A stretch of DNA of 64,000 nt from Diospyros lotus (taxonomy: Eukaryota; Streptophyta; Magnoliopsida; Ericales; Ebenaceae). The notes under the pieces were generated by a model. It saw only the letters and a list, made by a program, of their open reading frames with translations, did not search any database and had not been told where the DNA came from. The stretch's first letter is position 1, and each line of letters opens with the position of its first letter. Shown in pieces: positions 25,001 through 36,915 of this stretch. The position numbers were made by a program, and so were the translations under genes. Location of the stretch: assembly GCF_014633365.1 (NCBI RefSeq), contig NC_068341.1, positions 6,572,001-6,636,000 of the forward strand, written 5' to 3'.

Positions 25001-28000
25001 TATTGTAACAACGAAAGGAATCGCACACTTATAGCTACTTGATTGGCCTTCTAGAGTCCTTTAGATCGTCTACCTATCAGTCGAAAATCACAATCGAAAT
25101 CGCAGCACCCGGAACTGCTCTAGGAGTCTCCTTCAAATTCCGAATAGAGATCACAACCAATAATCGATTTGAATGCACCCTAGACAGCCTGGACTGCTTG
25201 CTATCAATTTCCGATCAACCTTGTTTCCTTCCGACTTAAATCTCAAACACGGAAAATCCACTGCTTAGTTCTTCAGCAAGGTTCACCACACTTTCGCTGC
25301 TCTGTCACGCTTCTACCCACTCAATGGCTGAGGCTCACCGACTTAGGAATGCCTTCAAAACTCCACTCCCAGCTACTATGAGCCTTGTTGGAATTAGATA
25401 TCAGAATTGCCACACTTCTTAGCCAAGACCCAGACCTATTCTATCACCTTCATAGCCACCAAGAATTGGTCGGAGGACTCGCCTGACCTACTTCCTCTCC
25501 CAGCGAGTGTTGGAATTCACCGTCCAATTAGAATCGACTAACGTGAGGGATAACACCCTCCGAACTTGCTCGTGATAGCTATAGCTTCCAGATCACCTGG
25601 ACCTAGGTTTACTTCATGCCTTCACTTTTTTGTCGGAATTGAAATGATTCAGCGATCTTCCTAGCTGTGCCTCTTCTTTTGGCCTTAGCTGTCTGCCTTC
25701 CTCTTCAAGACTCGGAACATGAGTGCCTCTTGAGCCTTCCAAGTTCAAACTGATGGCCGAGATCGGCTGTGCTCGCGGTTGCTGCGGAATCAACGATTGC
25801 CTCCCGCAGACTATTTTTTTCTCACCCAATCACCAACCACGACTGGAGGACCACTGCACTCCTTGAGTTCACCTTGATTGACAATCGAACTCGTTGGAAT
25901 ATTTTCTTCGCCTTACTAACGCACCTACAACAGCCTCAGAAAAATCAGTCAGAAATCAACCTACTCTTCCGCTTCTATGAATCGTTGGAGCTTCCTTTAG
26001 AAACGTCTTGTCTACTTGTCCACAATCTCCGACCAACACTTGCTGAATTTCAACCCAAGAGTCATCAACAGCATTGTCAGAATCAATTGGCCAAGTCACC
26101 TCCAGGACATCCTCCCGAATGGATTGACTCAATTATTCAATCCATTTTTTGTTGTGTCTAGGATCACTTCCTATGATCCTTTCTATTTCTCAACCAATTC
26201 ACCTACTTCTCCTTCATATCTGAGCCAGCACTCCTCGATTTGGGGCCTTAATCACTGGAAGTAATTTCATTGATCTTCAACTTGAATCAAAACCACAGCC
26301 AAGGATGGACTGCTCTGATACCATTGTCACATTCCTAGGGTTAGCTAGGATTGTGATAGGAATTAGGAGAGAAATCAGAATTGAAGGAAGGGGGATATCA
26401 GTAGAAAGAGGGAGAGATATTGAGAGAAAATGGGGGAGAAACAAGAGGAACGCGAGGGAGATTGGAGAGAGTCTTAGAGAGAAATGAGAATTAAGAATTC
26501 ATTCAAATCAAACATAATCTATCCAACCTCAGCTAAGGCTTATATATAGCCTAACAGCCCCCGACATATTCTCATGTGTAATATAACAACTAGTCTAATT
26601 GCCTATAAAATAGAACAAAACACTATAACAAAAAGAAAGAAAAGAAATTACAATTATTGTATATTGTATGCCAACTCCTACTATTATATTTACTAATATA
26701 TCATTGGGTAATTTCTAGGGTCATGACAATCTGGCACTTTCCCTTTGAGATACCTTGATCACCAAAATAGTGAGAACCTAACCTTATGGCTGAGCATCGC
26801 AAATGAATGCTGAAAAACCCACCTGCTCTCTGCTGCCCCACTTATTTCACATCAGCCAGATCGTTTCTTGTCCAAAGTATTTCTGCCACCTAAACAATCT
26901 CCTAAATCAACACTAGTGTTGAATGGACTCACCTATACTCCCAAGAATACCTGGGTTTACCATGTTTGGAAAAGGTGAGAGTGTCTTCTCCAACATCCTT
27001 AACTATAAGTACAAACTAGCCACATTAATCTGTTTTCTATGAAGAAGAATGTCAATTTTGTTTGCAAAATAGTAATTCCTAACCTGTTACATAGATGGGA
27101 GGTTTTCATCCTGCCTCTGACTCTATTTAATCTAAGTTTAGTCTTAAAAATGATGTCATCTTACATTAGAGAGTTATGTGACATGCAATTTATTTTTTTA
27201 ACCATTACATGTGCCCATGCCTCAAATTTTGGACACATCCCCGTATACTGATTAATGATTTAGCAGAGTCTGATTCATGGACATGAATACGGGTATCATC
27301 TTGATACTCATACCTAACCTTATTTATTTATATATACGAACACCATCCTGTAGACATGATTACCTATTCTATCTCCAGTGATAGTTTCCTTGCAGTCTTT
27401 TGAGTCCTGATGGCCAACCGAGTTCATTCCTCCACTATTTCCAACTCAGTCTCCATTACTTCTTGGTACTTTATTTGGGATGATCAAGTTCTCAGCCTAT
27501 TAGGAGACTATTCTGGCAACCCCACAAAGAAATACTACTTCCTACTTGTGTATGCACACACGTAAAAGTAACTAGTATGATTAGAATCACCAAGTCAATG
27601 ACTCTTAGATGTTCATAAACTAATACACAGTAGGGGAAGATGGAGTGCAGCACATCTTTGGCATACAATTTATTCAAGTAATTGCTGGTAGCCAGAATTG
27701 GTTCTTGTAGTTTCCCTCAGTTTTTTCAATTTTCTTGATATTGGAAACAATTATTAAAAGATCTGTTTTTACTAGTTTAATATCCCATACCATGCAAATT
27801 TGCGAGTATATTGTATGACTGGGCTACCAGGCATTTCTAAGATTGTGCCAAACTTGCTTGCTTCAATAGCCAGGACAGATCTAGATTGCTGGCGTAGAGT
27901 ACAGTCTGTTTTCCATAATCATAGTCCAGTGATCATAACATAACTGGACGAATTTTTTTCCCCCTTTTTTTTTTTTTGGGCAGGTGGCCTGGTGAAGAGA

Positions 28001-28983
28001 GTGATGCAGATTCATCAAGGGAAACTAGTAGTGACGGCAGCAGCGAGGTTGGGCCTGAAAGAGTAGCCAATGACATCCAGGATATACAGAGCCAGCAGAA
28101 AACTGTGAATGGAACTACCCACAGTTTTAGCAGACTTTCATTGAGTAATGGTGCATTTGGTGGAATAACCCCTGATGAAGGCGAGATTAGCAACCTCCCG
28201 GATTACTTATATTTGAATACTTGGAGCGGGATCCACCATACAGCCGTAAACCCTTGGCTGACAAGGCAAGTCATCTGTTCTTAGTAGATTCTTATGTTAT
28301 AGTTTGCATCATATAACAAGAATGCCCCATTTATGCAACAGATTGCAACTCTTGCCACTAAATTTCCAAAACTCAAAACCTATAGAAGCTGTGATCTAAC
28401 CCCCGCAAGTTGGGTTTCTGTGGCATGGTACAGCTCGTTTATCTTTTGTGTAATTCCTCGACTACATTTTTAGATTTACTACTAAGAACTGAAAATGTTT
28501 TGTATTCTCTTGATTAAGGTATCCCATATATAGGATACCAACTGGTCCAACCCTACAAAATCTGGACGCTTGTTTTTTAACATTCCATTCCCTCTCAACG
28601 CCCTTCAGAAGTATGTGCTCTCTTTCTCTCTGTATATATATAACATATATTTATTTCTCTCTCTTTTTTCTTTCTCCGATTTCCATGCTTTCCTCTGCAT
28701 CAGACGTGTATCCTATGGTATTGCAGGTAGCAGCGGTGATTGGCCACCTCATGCTGGAACTCCTAGAGAGCTGCATAATGCCAGCATGCCCCTCGAGCTG
28801 TCGTTACCTATCTTTGGGCTTGCCTGTTACAAGTTCAAAGTTTCTGTTTGGAATCCAAATGGAGTTTATGAAGGCCAAAAGGTGAATTCCCTATTGCGGG
28901 ATGCTGACAAATGGCTTCGTCTTCTACAAGTTCATCACCCTGATCACAACTTCTTCGTATCCCGCAACTCCTACTGGAGATGA
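19091..28983 (+). CDS. DUF789 family protein, left assembly copy (frameshifted)
   Basis: Same gene as 36916..46810 (domain notes there). Exons: 19091..19396, 20210..20421, 27984..28265, 28342..28427, 28519..28610, 28727..28983. Exon 3 is one base shorter than in the right copy: aacctcccgg here against aaccctcccgg there, near 28193. The lost C shifts the frame after EISN, so a translation of this copy would end early. Because the copy lies at a contig end, a consensus error or an unphased allele is likelier than a real lesion. Upstream are a poly-C run (about 18295-18310) and a CT microsatellite in the probable leader (about 18931-18950). Confidence 0.85.
23295..23694 (+). repeat. LTR in inverted orientation, left copy
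   Basis: A 400-bp LTR beginning TGTCATGACCC and ending GAATGTGACA, the reverse complement of 26325..26728 with modest divergence. The pair forms a 400-bp inverted repeat within the intron. Confidence 0.8.
23928..24617 (-). CDS. hypothetical 229-aa protein inside the LTR element, left copy
   Basis: Open frame of 229 codons, in the same direction as the LTR element. The product is acidic in the middle ([12 protein letters not shown] around residues 91-102) and lysine-rich at the end. I recognise no retroviral domain, zinc knuckle or protease motif. The identical frame is in the right assembly copy (41754..42443), which is not independent evidence. It may be a degenerate gag, a captured gene piece or chance. 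Confidence 0.3.
   Translation of the reverse strand: MILTKKYHYNFTVEYFDNYQGSFNKEEFLKVEQLKKDNLAESKSLVYSNYQQVKVFPLEEALTEDMEGSKHIAPLVLAVERAVEYMEEEIGEEEVEDGTQSVGSFSSTATGAETPDAIDLLKQQNKESREKEQRIAPGTLLGTSHTYVIGTDKQDKAKVTLQQEEFEVMYRFLLAERIEIMSVIEKDGVVGLTAHLEPFLTALRKRWMAEICVAASHIDVTVEEKEKRK
26325..26728 (-). repeat. 5' LTR of the intronic element, left copy
   Basis: 404 bp, TG...CA ends in minus orientation, directly adjoining the tRNA-Met primer-binding site. It carries a tatatata-type TATA on the minus strand side of its centre. Confidence 0.8.
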
Positions 28984-29598
28984 GAAAGAGACCGAGAGAA
29001 AGTGCCCTTTTTGAAAACCCTTTCTCCAAGAATTCAAGCCCAACGATCCACCGTGTTCCTCCTCCTCCTCGACCTCAACGTTTTTCTTGACATTGCTGGT
29101 TAAATATGCAGCAGCTTAAACAATTTTCATACTTAAAACGTTTGTGTTGCCCTGCACTAGTTATCCCCCGACTGACTATGCGAATGCCGCGGTTTAGTTT
29201 TTGCTTGGGCTTGAAAGGTGATAAGTGTGGTGGAGAAATGCTTTTGGGATGCTACATAAAATGCATAAATACAAGAAGTTCCATCATAATGGGGTCATGC
29301 CATGATTGTCTTGTAGTTTTGAGTTGGCATTTTATGGTTTTGCTTTTCAAGCGTTGATGACCAAAGAAAATCAGTTGGAGCTTCCTTTGAACCAGATGGA
29401 TGCGATAACTTAATAATATTAACTTGTATGCATGTATGTAATGTGGCAGGCGAAAAGAAAAGCTGCAAAATGCTTGTGAATTAGTAGTAGATCATATAAA
29501 CCTTATTTAGAACTTATTTGGACTGACAATGCGTTGGTGTAACTTGTTGCTTCTGCTAGTATGATATGGAGCGATTTCCAGTACATTCTCTGTTAGAA

Positions 29599-30337
29599 GC
29601 TGTTTGGCTTACCCTATTTTTCACTAACTTATAAACTGTTTAGTTTTAAGTTGTGAGTAAAACTTAAACGTTGGATAAAGTTTATGTCGATAATTTGTTT
29701 AGATAATTGTATTTTTAAGTTATAAGTTATATAATTACGTGTTTAATTTGTAAAAGCTAATAAGGTGTTACAACTTAACAAAAATATTAAAATAGATATA
29801 TTGTTAAATAATATAAATAAAAAATATTAATTTTAAAAAAATAAATTATAAATTAATATTTAATTGATAAAATTATTATAATTACACATTTATAAATTAT
29901 ATATAATTATATATACATACATACAGAGAGGTTGATGGAAGAAGAAATGATGGATGATAGAGGAGCTACAGGCGATAGACAACAACAGACATGGAGGCAG
30001 CGATGGTCGACGGAGATGAGTTTGGAAGCGGGACGGTGAGGACAAGTTAGAGGGAGTGAGATGAAGGAAATGAATAAATTAAAAATTAAGAAGAGTGTGA
30101 GGACAAATCTATCATTTACTTAATCAATGCAAAAAAAAAACACTCTTAAAAAGCTTATTTGAAAAGGCCAGGGAAGGGAGAAAAGAGGGGCACCTTGTCT
30201 CAATCGCTGTTAAAATAACTTATAATTTTGATAGTATTTAAACTCTTAAATGCTGTCAAACTTATAAAAAATAAATTACGTAACTTATAAACTAATTCAG
30301 TAACTTATAAGTGATCAAACCGATTAAGCAAACACCC
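29599..30337. mobile_element. MITE-like element downstream of DUF789 (candidate), left copy
   Basis: The left end gctgtttggctta and the complement of the right end gggtgtttgctta form imperfect terminal inverted repeats. Both continue into acttataa-rich inner repeats. The gggtgtttg start is typical of plant hAT-like MITEs. Target duplication not confirmed. The region between this and the Di19 exon holds nothing else I can name. Confidence 0.4.
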
Positions 30338-30876
30338 TCTTAATCATACGGACTATGGGTGTATACAGTTTGGTGCTAGTCTTTGTTGCTGCATTTTCAT
30401 TTGGTGGTGGATTGTGGAAATGACTTCATGCCGTTGCTAAAAAAACAAAAAAATAAAAATAAAAATAAAAATACAAAAGAATTTGGTTTGAAACACATTA
30501 CAGTACCTTAGGGATTGGTAATTTTATCTATAAGCACGCATGGATTAGGCTCTCGCTGCTGGAAGGAGGGACCAACTTGCTATGAGTTAGATCTCATTTT
30601 GTAAGACTTGGAACTTGAAGTGCTACCTGAGGCTCCAGCTCTGGATGATTTTACCATGTGCAGCACGGATTGGCTTATATAGAGGAAAAAAGGAAACATA
30701 ATGTAGAAATAAAAGGTAATTTGCATAGGTTCTTTGCTTCTTTACATACACTAGGACACTATCTGCCTCGATTCCTCTAATGATGAGATCAACTACATTT
30801 GTCGTTTACTTCTTCAAATTAGAGTAGGAGCAGGAAACTACGTTATAGCAGATCTGCCCCTCGTTTTCTTTGAAGC

Positions 30877-30987
30877 TCATATATCATCATCATCCAGAAA
30901 GGTGGACAGCAGCAGCCCTGTACGAACTTACATTTCCGCGCCCTCTCTTCTTGATCCTTGTCCGATAAGGGCGACTGCCGAACATTT
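30877..30987 (-). pseudogene. last exon of Di19, left assembly copy (frameshifted)
   Basis: Duplicate of the Di19 exon at 48704..48815. It is 111 rather than 112 bases: agcagccctg here against agcagcccctg there. The missing C turns FVQGLLLST into a shifted frame. No other Di19 exon accompanies it because contig 1 stops at 31427. It is an orphan exon created by the assembly overlap. Confidence 0.85.
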
Positions 30988-31339
30988 CTGCCACAATAAA
31001 ATCCCCATCAGAACATATAGCTGCATTTTCTAGGCCAGATCAAACAAATAACAAAAATGGAAAAAAAAAAAAAAAATATGTAGTGCCACCAGCGGCCATT
31101 AGGAAGGATAGGGGGGGAAAAGTTTGTAGTGCACCACTCAGCTGAAAATGATCTAAAGCTATGTACAATTAAATGTACAGCCTATTAGTAGTTTTCCAGA
31201 AGAAATGAATGAAGAAACTACAAGGAACCTCAAAAAGAACAGTATATACATTGATTATTTGTAGGAATTGACATGATAATTTTTCTTCACAGTCCCAACA
31301 GTGTATTTTGTGTAGCCATCCTTCCGAGAGGCAACATAA

Positions 31340-31427
31340 TATTTGGTTCAAAGGAGGCTCCAACTGATTTTCTTTGGTCATCAACGCTTGAAAAGCAAAA
31401 CCATAAAATGCCAACTCAAAAGTACAA
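31340..31427 (-). other. start of the inverted DUF789 retro-fragment, cut by the gap
   Basis: These last bases of contig 1 correspond to 49161-49248 and are the reverse complement of the DUF789 3' UTR near 29310-29390. The contig therefore ends inside the arm of an inverted repeat, a likely reason for the assembly break. Confidence 0.7.
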
Positions 31428-31527
31428 NNNNNNNNNNNNNNNNNNNNNNNNNNNNNNNNNNNNNNNNNNNNNNNNNNNNNNNNNNNNNNNNNNNNNNNNN
31501 NNNNNNNNNNNNNNNNNNNNNNNNNNN
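31428..31527. other. assembly gap of exactly 100 Ns
   Basis: One hundred Ns, the conventional size for a scaffold gap of unknown length. The two contigs meeting here overlap by about 17.7 kb (see the repeat entries), so the true gap size is negative. Confidence 0.97.
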
Positions 31528-34052
31528 CCCCCATCCCTAACAAATGGATGACTTTTGAATCATTCATTGTAAATCTTTCGTATGGAAAATGTTATTTGTA
31601 CAGAAGTATTCTCACAGAATGCTTTACAAGGTAATATATCGCAATATTTGTTCATCCTCTTATTCCCTCTTTCCCCTCTCTCTCCCCCTTTCCTATGTCG
31701 CTGCAACTAACCACCTGCCGACATTCTTCACCTTAGCCGCCCGCCTACTCTCGTCGTTACAACCTTGCCCTCTCGCCTCCTCTTGCCACTGCAATTTCTG
31801 CTGCCTCATCGCGTCGCCTCTATCACCTCGCCTAGCCTCATCGCTGCCACTTTCTCTCACATTGCCGTTGGGACCGATAGTGTGAGAGGGAGATAGAGAT
31901 GGTATTACAAGAGCAAAATAGATCATTTATTACAGAGACAAAATGAGTATTTCATTACTTGATTATAGTGATTCTATATCCCCCTTATATAATCCCCCTT
32001 ATGTACAAATAGCATCACCATTCTTTGTATACCACAACCTATCTAGCCATCTCATTTGACAAATATTTTAGAAATCCTCCCACATCATGTCATATAGTCC
32101 ACTCAGTCATATCCACGTGACCAATTGCATCCTCGCAATACGTCTAGCCACAAATCGCTTCGTATTTTAGTCATTTACAAAGCTTTTCGTCGTCATCACA
32201 CGTTATTTATGGGACTTCCTTGTGGTAGTTTTTTATTCTTAACAAAATAATAGTCTCCAATTAAAAAATTGAGCACCCCTATAATTGTTGTCACGCATTG
32301 AATTCGTCCCTAATACTTGTCCAGGGGTAAAAAATTAGTCAGTCTATTACTACAACACCATAATTTACATCGAAAATTATTAGTAGAAAACAAAATACAA
32401 TGACCAAGAGATAAGATCCATTTCTATTTGACCAACTGCAGCAACTGCGTGGGGCAACCTCACAGGCAAACGGATCACTCGGCTGATATAATCCCTGAGA
32501 TTCATTTGCATTTGCGTCCAAGGAATGGGGTGGATGGTCATGTGTTGTGTATTTTATATTTTTAATATATTAATATTTATATTAAATTTAATATTTATTT
32601 TAAATAAATAATTAAAGGCGAAAGGACCATTGCCATCCCCATTATAATGAAATAATGTGACATTCATGTTCAAGCATTCAATATGAAAAATAACTCATTC
32701 AAATAAAGTATATGGAAAAATTATAACCTCGGTTTCACTTTTTAAATTTTATACTTAAAAAATCTATAAAAATGTTACTCTTAAAAGATAAGAAATTGTA
32801 AAGAAAATTTACTAATTAAACTGCCCTTCATTTATATACTGTTAAATCTTTATTATATTTTGATGTATGAATTTCTCACAATATATAATTAGTCTAATAA
32901 ATATGTAAACCCTAAATTTTGTATGGTAAACACTGTCAAGATTTACTTAATTTTAAATTTTTTTCTTATACTCTTTGTTTAATTAAAAGCTATATCTACG
33001 GATAAAATTTGAACTAACAATCTCTAGATTAAAATAAATTTATTTTATTACCAAGCCAAATCTTGTTTTTATTTAAATTTTAAGTAAAAACTGAAAATTA
33101 AATGACGACGGACATTCACCGTCAAATAAACATTCATTTCAAATCTTTTAATTTTGGGTAAAATTGCCTATGCACCCCGGTAGTGTAGTTTGAAATTGCC
33201 AAAGTAATTTTGGGGACATTCACCGTCAAATTGCCAAAGTAATCCCTATACTTTGTTTAAATCGTCTAAACTCCCCAACTATTAATAACACCATCAACTA
33301 AATACAATTAAAAGAAAATTAAATCTAATTTCACTTTAATTAAAAGAAAACTAAAACTGGACATTATAAAATAAAGAAAAAAAAAAATCCTCTAGCCATA
33401 ACCCAACGATTGAGATAAAAAAAAAAAAAAAGTCATCACCAAACCGATGATGTCGAAGTCGTATACCACCTCCAACAATAACAAGGATAAACATGGTGCC
33501 ATAAAGAAAAGACACAAGTGGGGACAATAAGGGAGTTTTGTGGCTGTAGAGTTATAATAGATCTAACAAGGTGAAAAAAGTTTCAAATATAATAATTTGT
33601 CGTTTATGGTAAATAATGACAATGATAGAAGAAAACTAAGCAAGTCTAGCAAGTTGTGATGATTTTTGATAACAAGGAGACGGTGATTAATTAAATTTCT
33701 CAAATGTCGTGGTTGATAGGTTTTAAGGAAACCATTTTAACATTTTTTTTAATTGTTAATAGTTTATAATAAATCTTGTGGCCTTTATGATTTGATAAGG
33801 ATTTTAGCACTTATTTTTTATATTATTTTTCTTGTCTATTTCTTTCATCTTGCGAGCTAATAGTTTCACTAGCTAATAAATATAAAAGAATATTTAGCAA
33901 TAAGAAAATTGGTGATAGATTGAAGTTTAGTAACGATAATGGTTTTTCTTCTTATCTCCTCTTTCTCCTATCCTTTTTTCATTCTCAATTGTTGGGCTCC
34001 ATCTAAATCTCAACAAATACCCAATTCTCATCTGTGCCCTAACACAAAAACC

Positions 34053-34577
34053 TAGGGATGTTAAAAAAATTTAGTTTGTCGTGGAAAACCCCAAACTGAA
34101 CGAATCAGATCGAATCAGTCGATTTTTTTTTTTTTTTTTTATGGTTGAAAATGGTTTGGATCCTGTCCAAATCGCGTGTTTGCGATTTGGACAGTGGAGG
34201 TTCGGTTTAAAACCAAACCGCCCAAGAAAATACTAAAAAAAATTATAAAAAAATTATTATTATAAAAATCTAATAATCGACAGCCATTTTTTATTTTTTA
34301 TTTATATTTTTTGTCTTTTATTTGTGTTCTTATTTATTTACATTTGATTGTCTTTATTTATCAATATTTGTGTTTTTATTTATCATTTTTAAATATAATT
34401 TTTAATAATTTTAAGTAGCATTTCAAATCGCGATTAATCGTATCAAAGCAGACCGCAAATGCAGTACGATTTGGATGCACCCAACCAGACCACGTCTGGT
34501 TTGGTTGAAAAATCGCACCAGCGATTTGGCGTGCTGAAAATAATTTAGACAGACCAAATCGCACCGCGCACACCCTA
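34053..34577. mobile_element. hAT-like non-autonomous element (candidate), right copy
   Basis: Assembly duplicate of 16230..16759, with small indels. 31528-34052 and 34578-36480 hold no supported gene. Confidence 0.4.
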
Positions 34578-36915
34578 AACCCAACAAGAGTTTTGGGCAT
34601 TGAACCCAAATGGGTTATGACAAGGTTTTTTTTTTTTTTTATTTACTTTTATTTTTTCTTTTGACTAGAGTGAAAATAGATTTAATTTTGTTTCAGTTAT
34701 GTTTAGTTAATGGTGTTCTTGAAAAGAGATGATTTGGTAATTTTTGCATAGTACTAGGACTACTTTTGCTAAAATTAAATCATAAAAGGTATTTGAGCAA
34801 AACGTCTGAACAACAAAGAGTGTATGAGTAATTTACTTCAAATTATACTTCTACCTCTACCTCTAACATATCTATACATTTGTATTATAATATTATTCGT
34901 ACACTAATTTTTGACATTCATAAAATTATAGACACCTTTTCAAGAAGCTAACAACATATCTTTTTTTTTTTTTTAATAAATTATCAACTACTTCTTAAAA
35001 ATTATAAACACTTTAAAAATTATAAGCATTTTTGTTATATGTAAAAAATGTTTATATTTTTTTTAAAAAAATAACATTTTTTTATTCTGTAAAGGTGTTT
35101 TAATTCTTAAAAATTAAAACTAAACTATTTAGAGTTTTGAGAAATAATTAATAATTTATGAAAAATGTTATTAATTTATTTGAAAAAGTACTTATAATTA
35201 CGTGTGTATAAAGTTAATGTACAAATAATATTACCGATACTATTATATAAGTAAACACTAGATTGTGATGTTATGAAATCTTATTAATAAAGTATATTTC
35301 AAAAATATCCTTTATGCATCATGTTTAAAAAAATAAAAATTAATTGCATTAACATGATTTAAAATCATGATTATTAAATAATAATTAATTTCTCAAATAA
35401 TTTTACCACCACACTAAGTCTTATTTTACTTAAAATGTTATTCCAAAAATTAAAGAATAAACTGTTATTGTCAAATGTCATCTACTAAAGTTTTATTCAA
35501 GATTTTTAATTTTTTTTAACAAATACGAAACACAACCTATTAAATCACTAATTGTGAACTGTTATGGAGGTCTACATGCACAAAACTATATCAGTTAAAC
35601 GCAAAGTTTATATAGCTTTCATAGCCTAACCTCAATGCAGAATTATTATTTGAATACTTATAGTGATATTTTATATTAATATTTTTATATTAATGTTAAT
35701 ATAAATATATAAAATATAAAACAAAATATCAAAATACCTAAAAAAAAAACATTTGTATTTGTGAATTAACTATGGAGGAGGGATGGCCAACAAGAGGATA
35801 TATGAGAGAGGGGGAGAAACATGAAAACTAAAGAATATCCTTTTAAGATGAAGGAATATCCTTTTTAACCCAAAGCAAAAAAGAATATCTCCCAAAATCT
35901 TTAGCTCCTTCCATTATGTATCCTTTTCAAGAATACATTTTTATAATTAAAAAATATTTAAATTAGTTAAATTCAAAAGAAAATACCTAACACTACCAGT
36001 TTTATAAAAAAATATTAATTTGACCCTTAAATTTTGTATGATTGGTCACTTAAGTCTGGTAACTTTTTTAACTTAAATATATTTTTTTAATTTATAAATT
36101 ATTTCACTTTAACCCCCCCCCCCCCCCCCCCCCAATAAGTAAGTCATCGAGTTAAAGCTGACCAATTTGTAAAACATATGGGTGTATTCTTAAAGTTAGT
36201 CCAAGAATTTATTTTTAGTTGAAATATACTTTTGTACTTAATTTACAAATTAATTTGTTTTGACTTTATGATTAGGGAACTGTTGTTAGTCAAGCGCTAG
36301 CGATTTGGTTAAAGTAAATTAAATTATATTATAAAATATATAAATATGTTTGAGAAAAAAAATTAAAAGATAAAATAACAAATAGTAAATTAAAATTGCA
36401 TTCAATATTATTCATAGGAAGGATATTTTAGGTGTGGGTATATTATATAAGTAAAAAAAAAAAAGATGGAAGGTAAGGCTGATGAATCAAAGGGGGGTAG
36501 TGAGAGTACTTGTAAGTCTGTCAGCTGGGAAAACTCGAATCGAAACCCGAAAATAAAATGGGTTTAAGATCACAAAACAAAAAAATTGGGGGAGTGTAGG
36601 ATTCTCTGGAATGCGGTGCATGGCAATAAGGGTGAGTCTCCTTTTTGTCTCCTTTTTGTCAACGCAATCCCAATCCCCCCCCGTTCCCCTTTCTCGACTC
36701 TTCTGCGCTTCGTCTCCCTCGCCCTCACGAAAACAAACCACCCAATCTCTCCCTCCTCTCTCTCTCTCTCTCTCAAAAACCCTAAAAGACAACAAAACTT
36801 GAATTGTCAAACCCCATTTTCAATCAACATATAGGTGTCGTATAAAAAATTTACGCAAGAAGAAGCGTGTCTTGTACCTCCTCTGATCTGTTCATCTGTT
36901 CCTGAGATTCCGGCA

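Larger units (their letters stand above)
23295..26728 (-). mobile_element. rearranged non-autonomous LTR element in DUF789 intron 2, left copy
   Basis: The right LTR, 26325..26728, read on the minus strand starts TGTCATGACCC and ends GGAATGTGACA. It is followed at once by ATGGTATCAGAGCA (26311..26324), the classic primer-binding site for initiator tRNA-Met, so the element points leftwards. The internal 2.5 kb has no gag-pol I recognise, only a 229-codon frame. It ends in a purine-rich tract (aaggagggggaatt near 23800) and then about 100 bases of LTR start (about 23695-23795). The 3' LTR breaks off there and is joined to a complete LTR in the opposite orientation (23295..23694). No matching target duplication is seen at the outer ends (ttggg, atctg), so a rearrangement or second insertion has occurred. 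It resembles LARD-type elements. Confidence 0.75.
13704..31427. repeat. left copy of a 17.7-kb duplicated segment (contig 1 end)
   Basis: Nearly identical to 31528..49248, in the same order and orientation. Its last base is the last base before the N gap. Differences seen are mostly length changes in homopolymers (for example the C run near 18295) plus scattered single-base changes (near 25196, 25651, 26148, 26906 and 29565). Two coding frames are broken here but intact in the other copy. Best read as the overlapping end of one contig that was not merged with the next. Confidence 0.92.

Noticed and set aside
31169..31567. Frames running through the N gap
   Set aside because: They are produced by reading Ns as codons and have no meaning.
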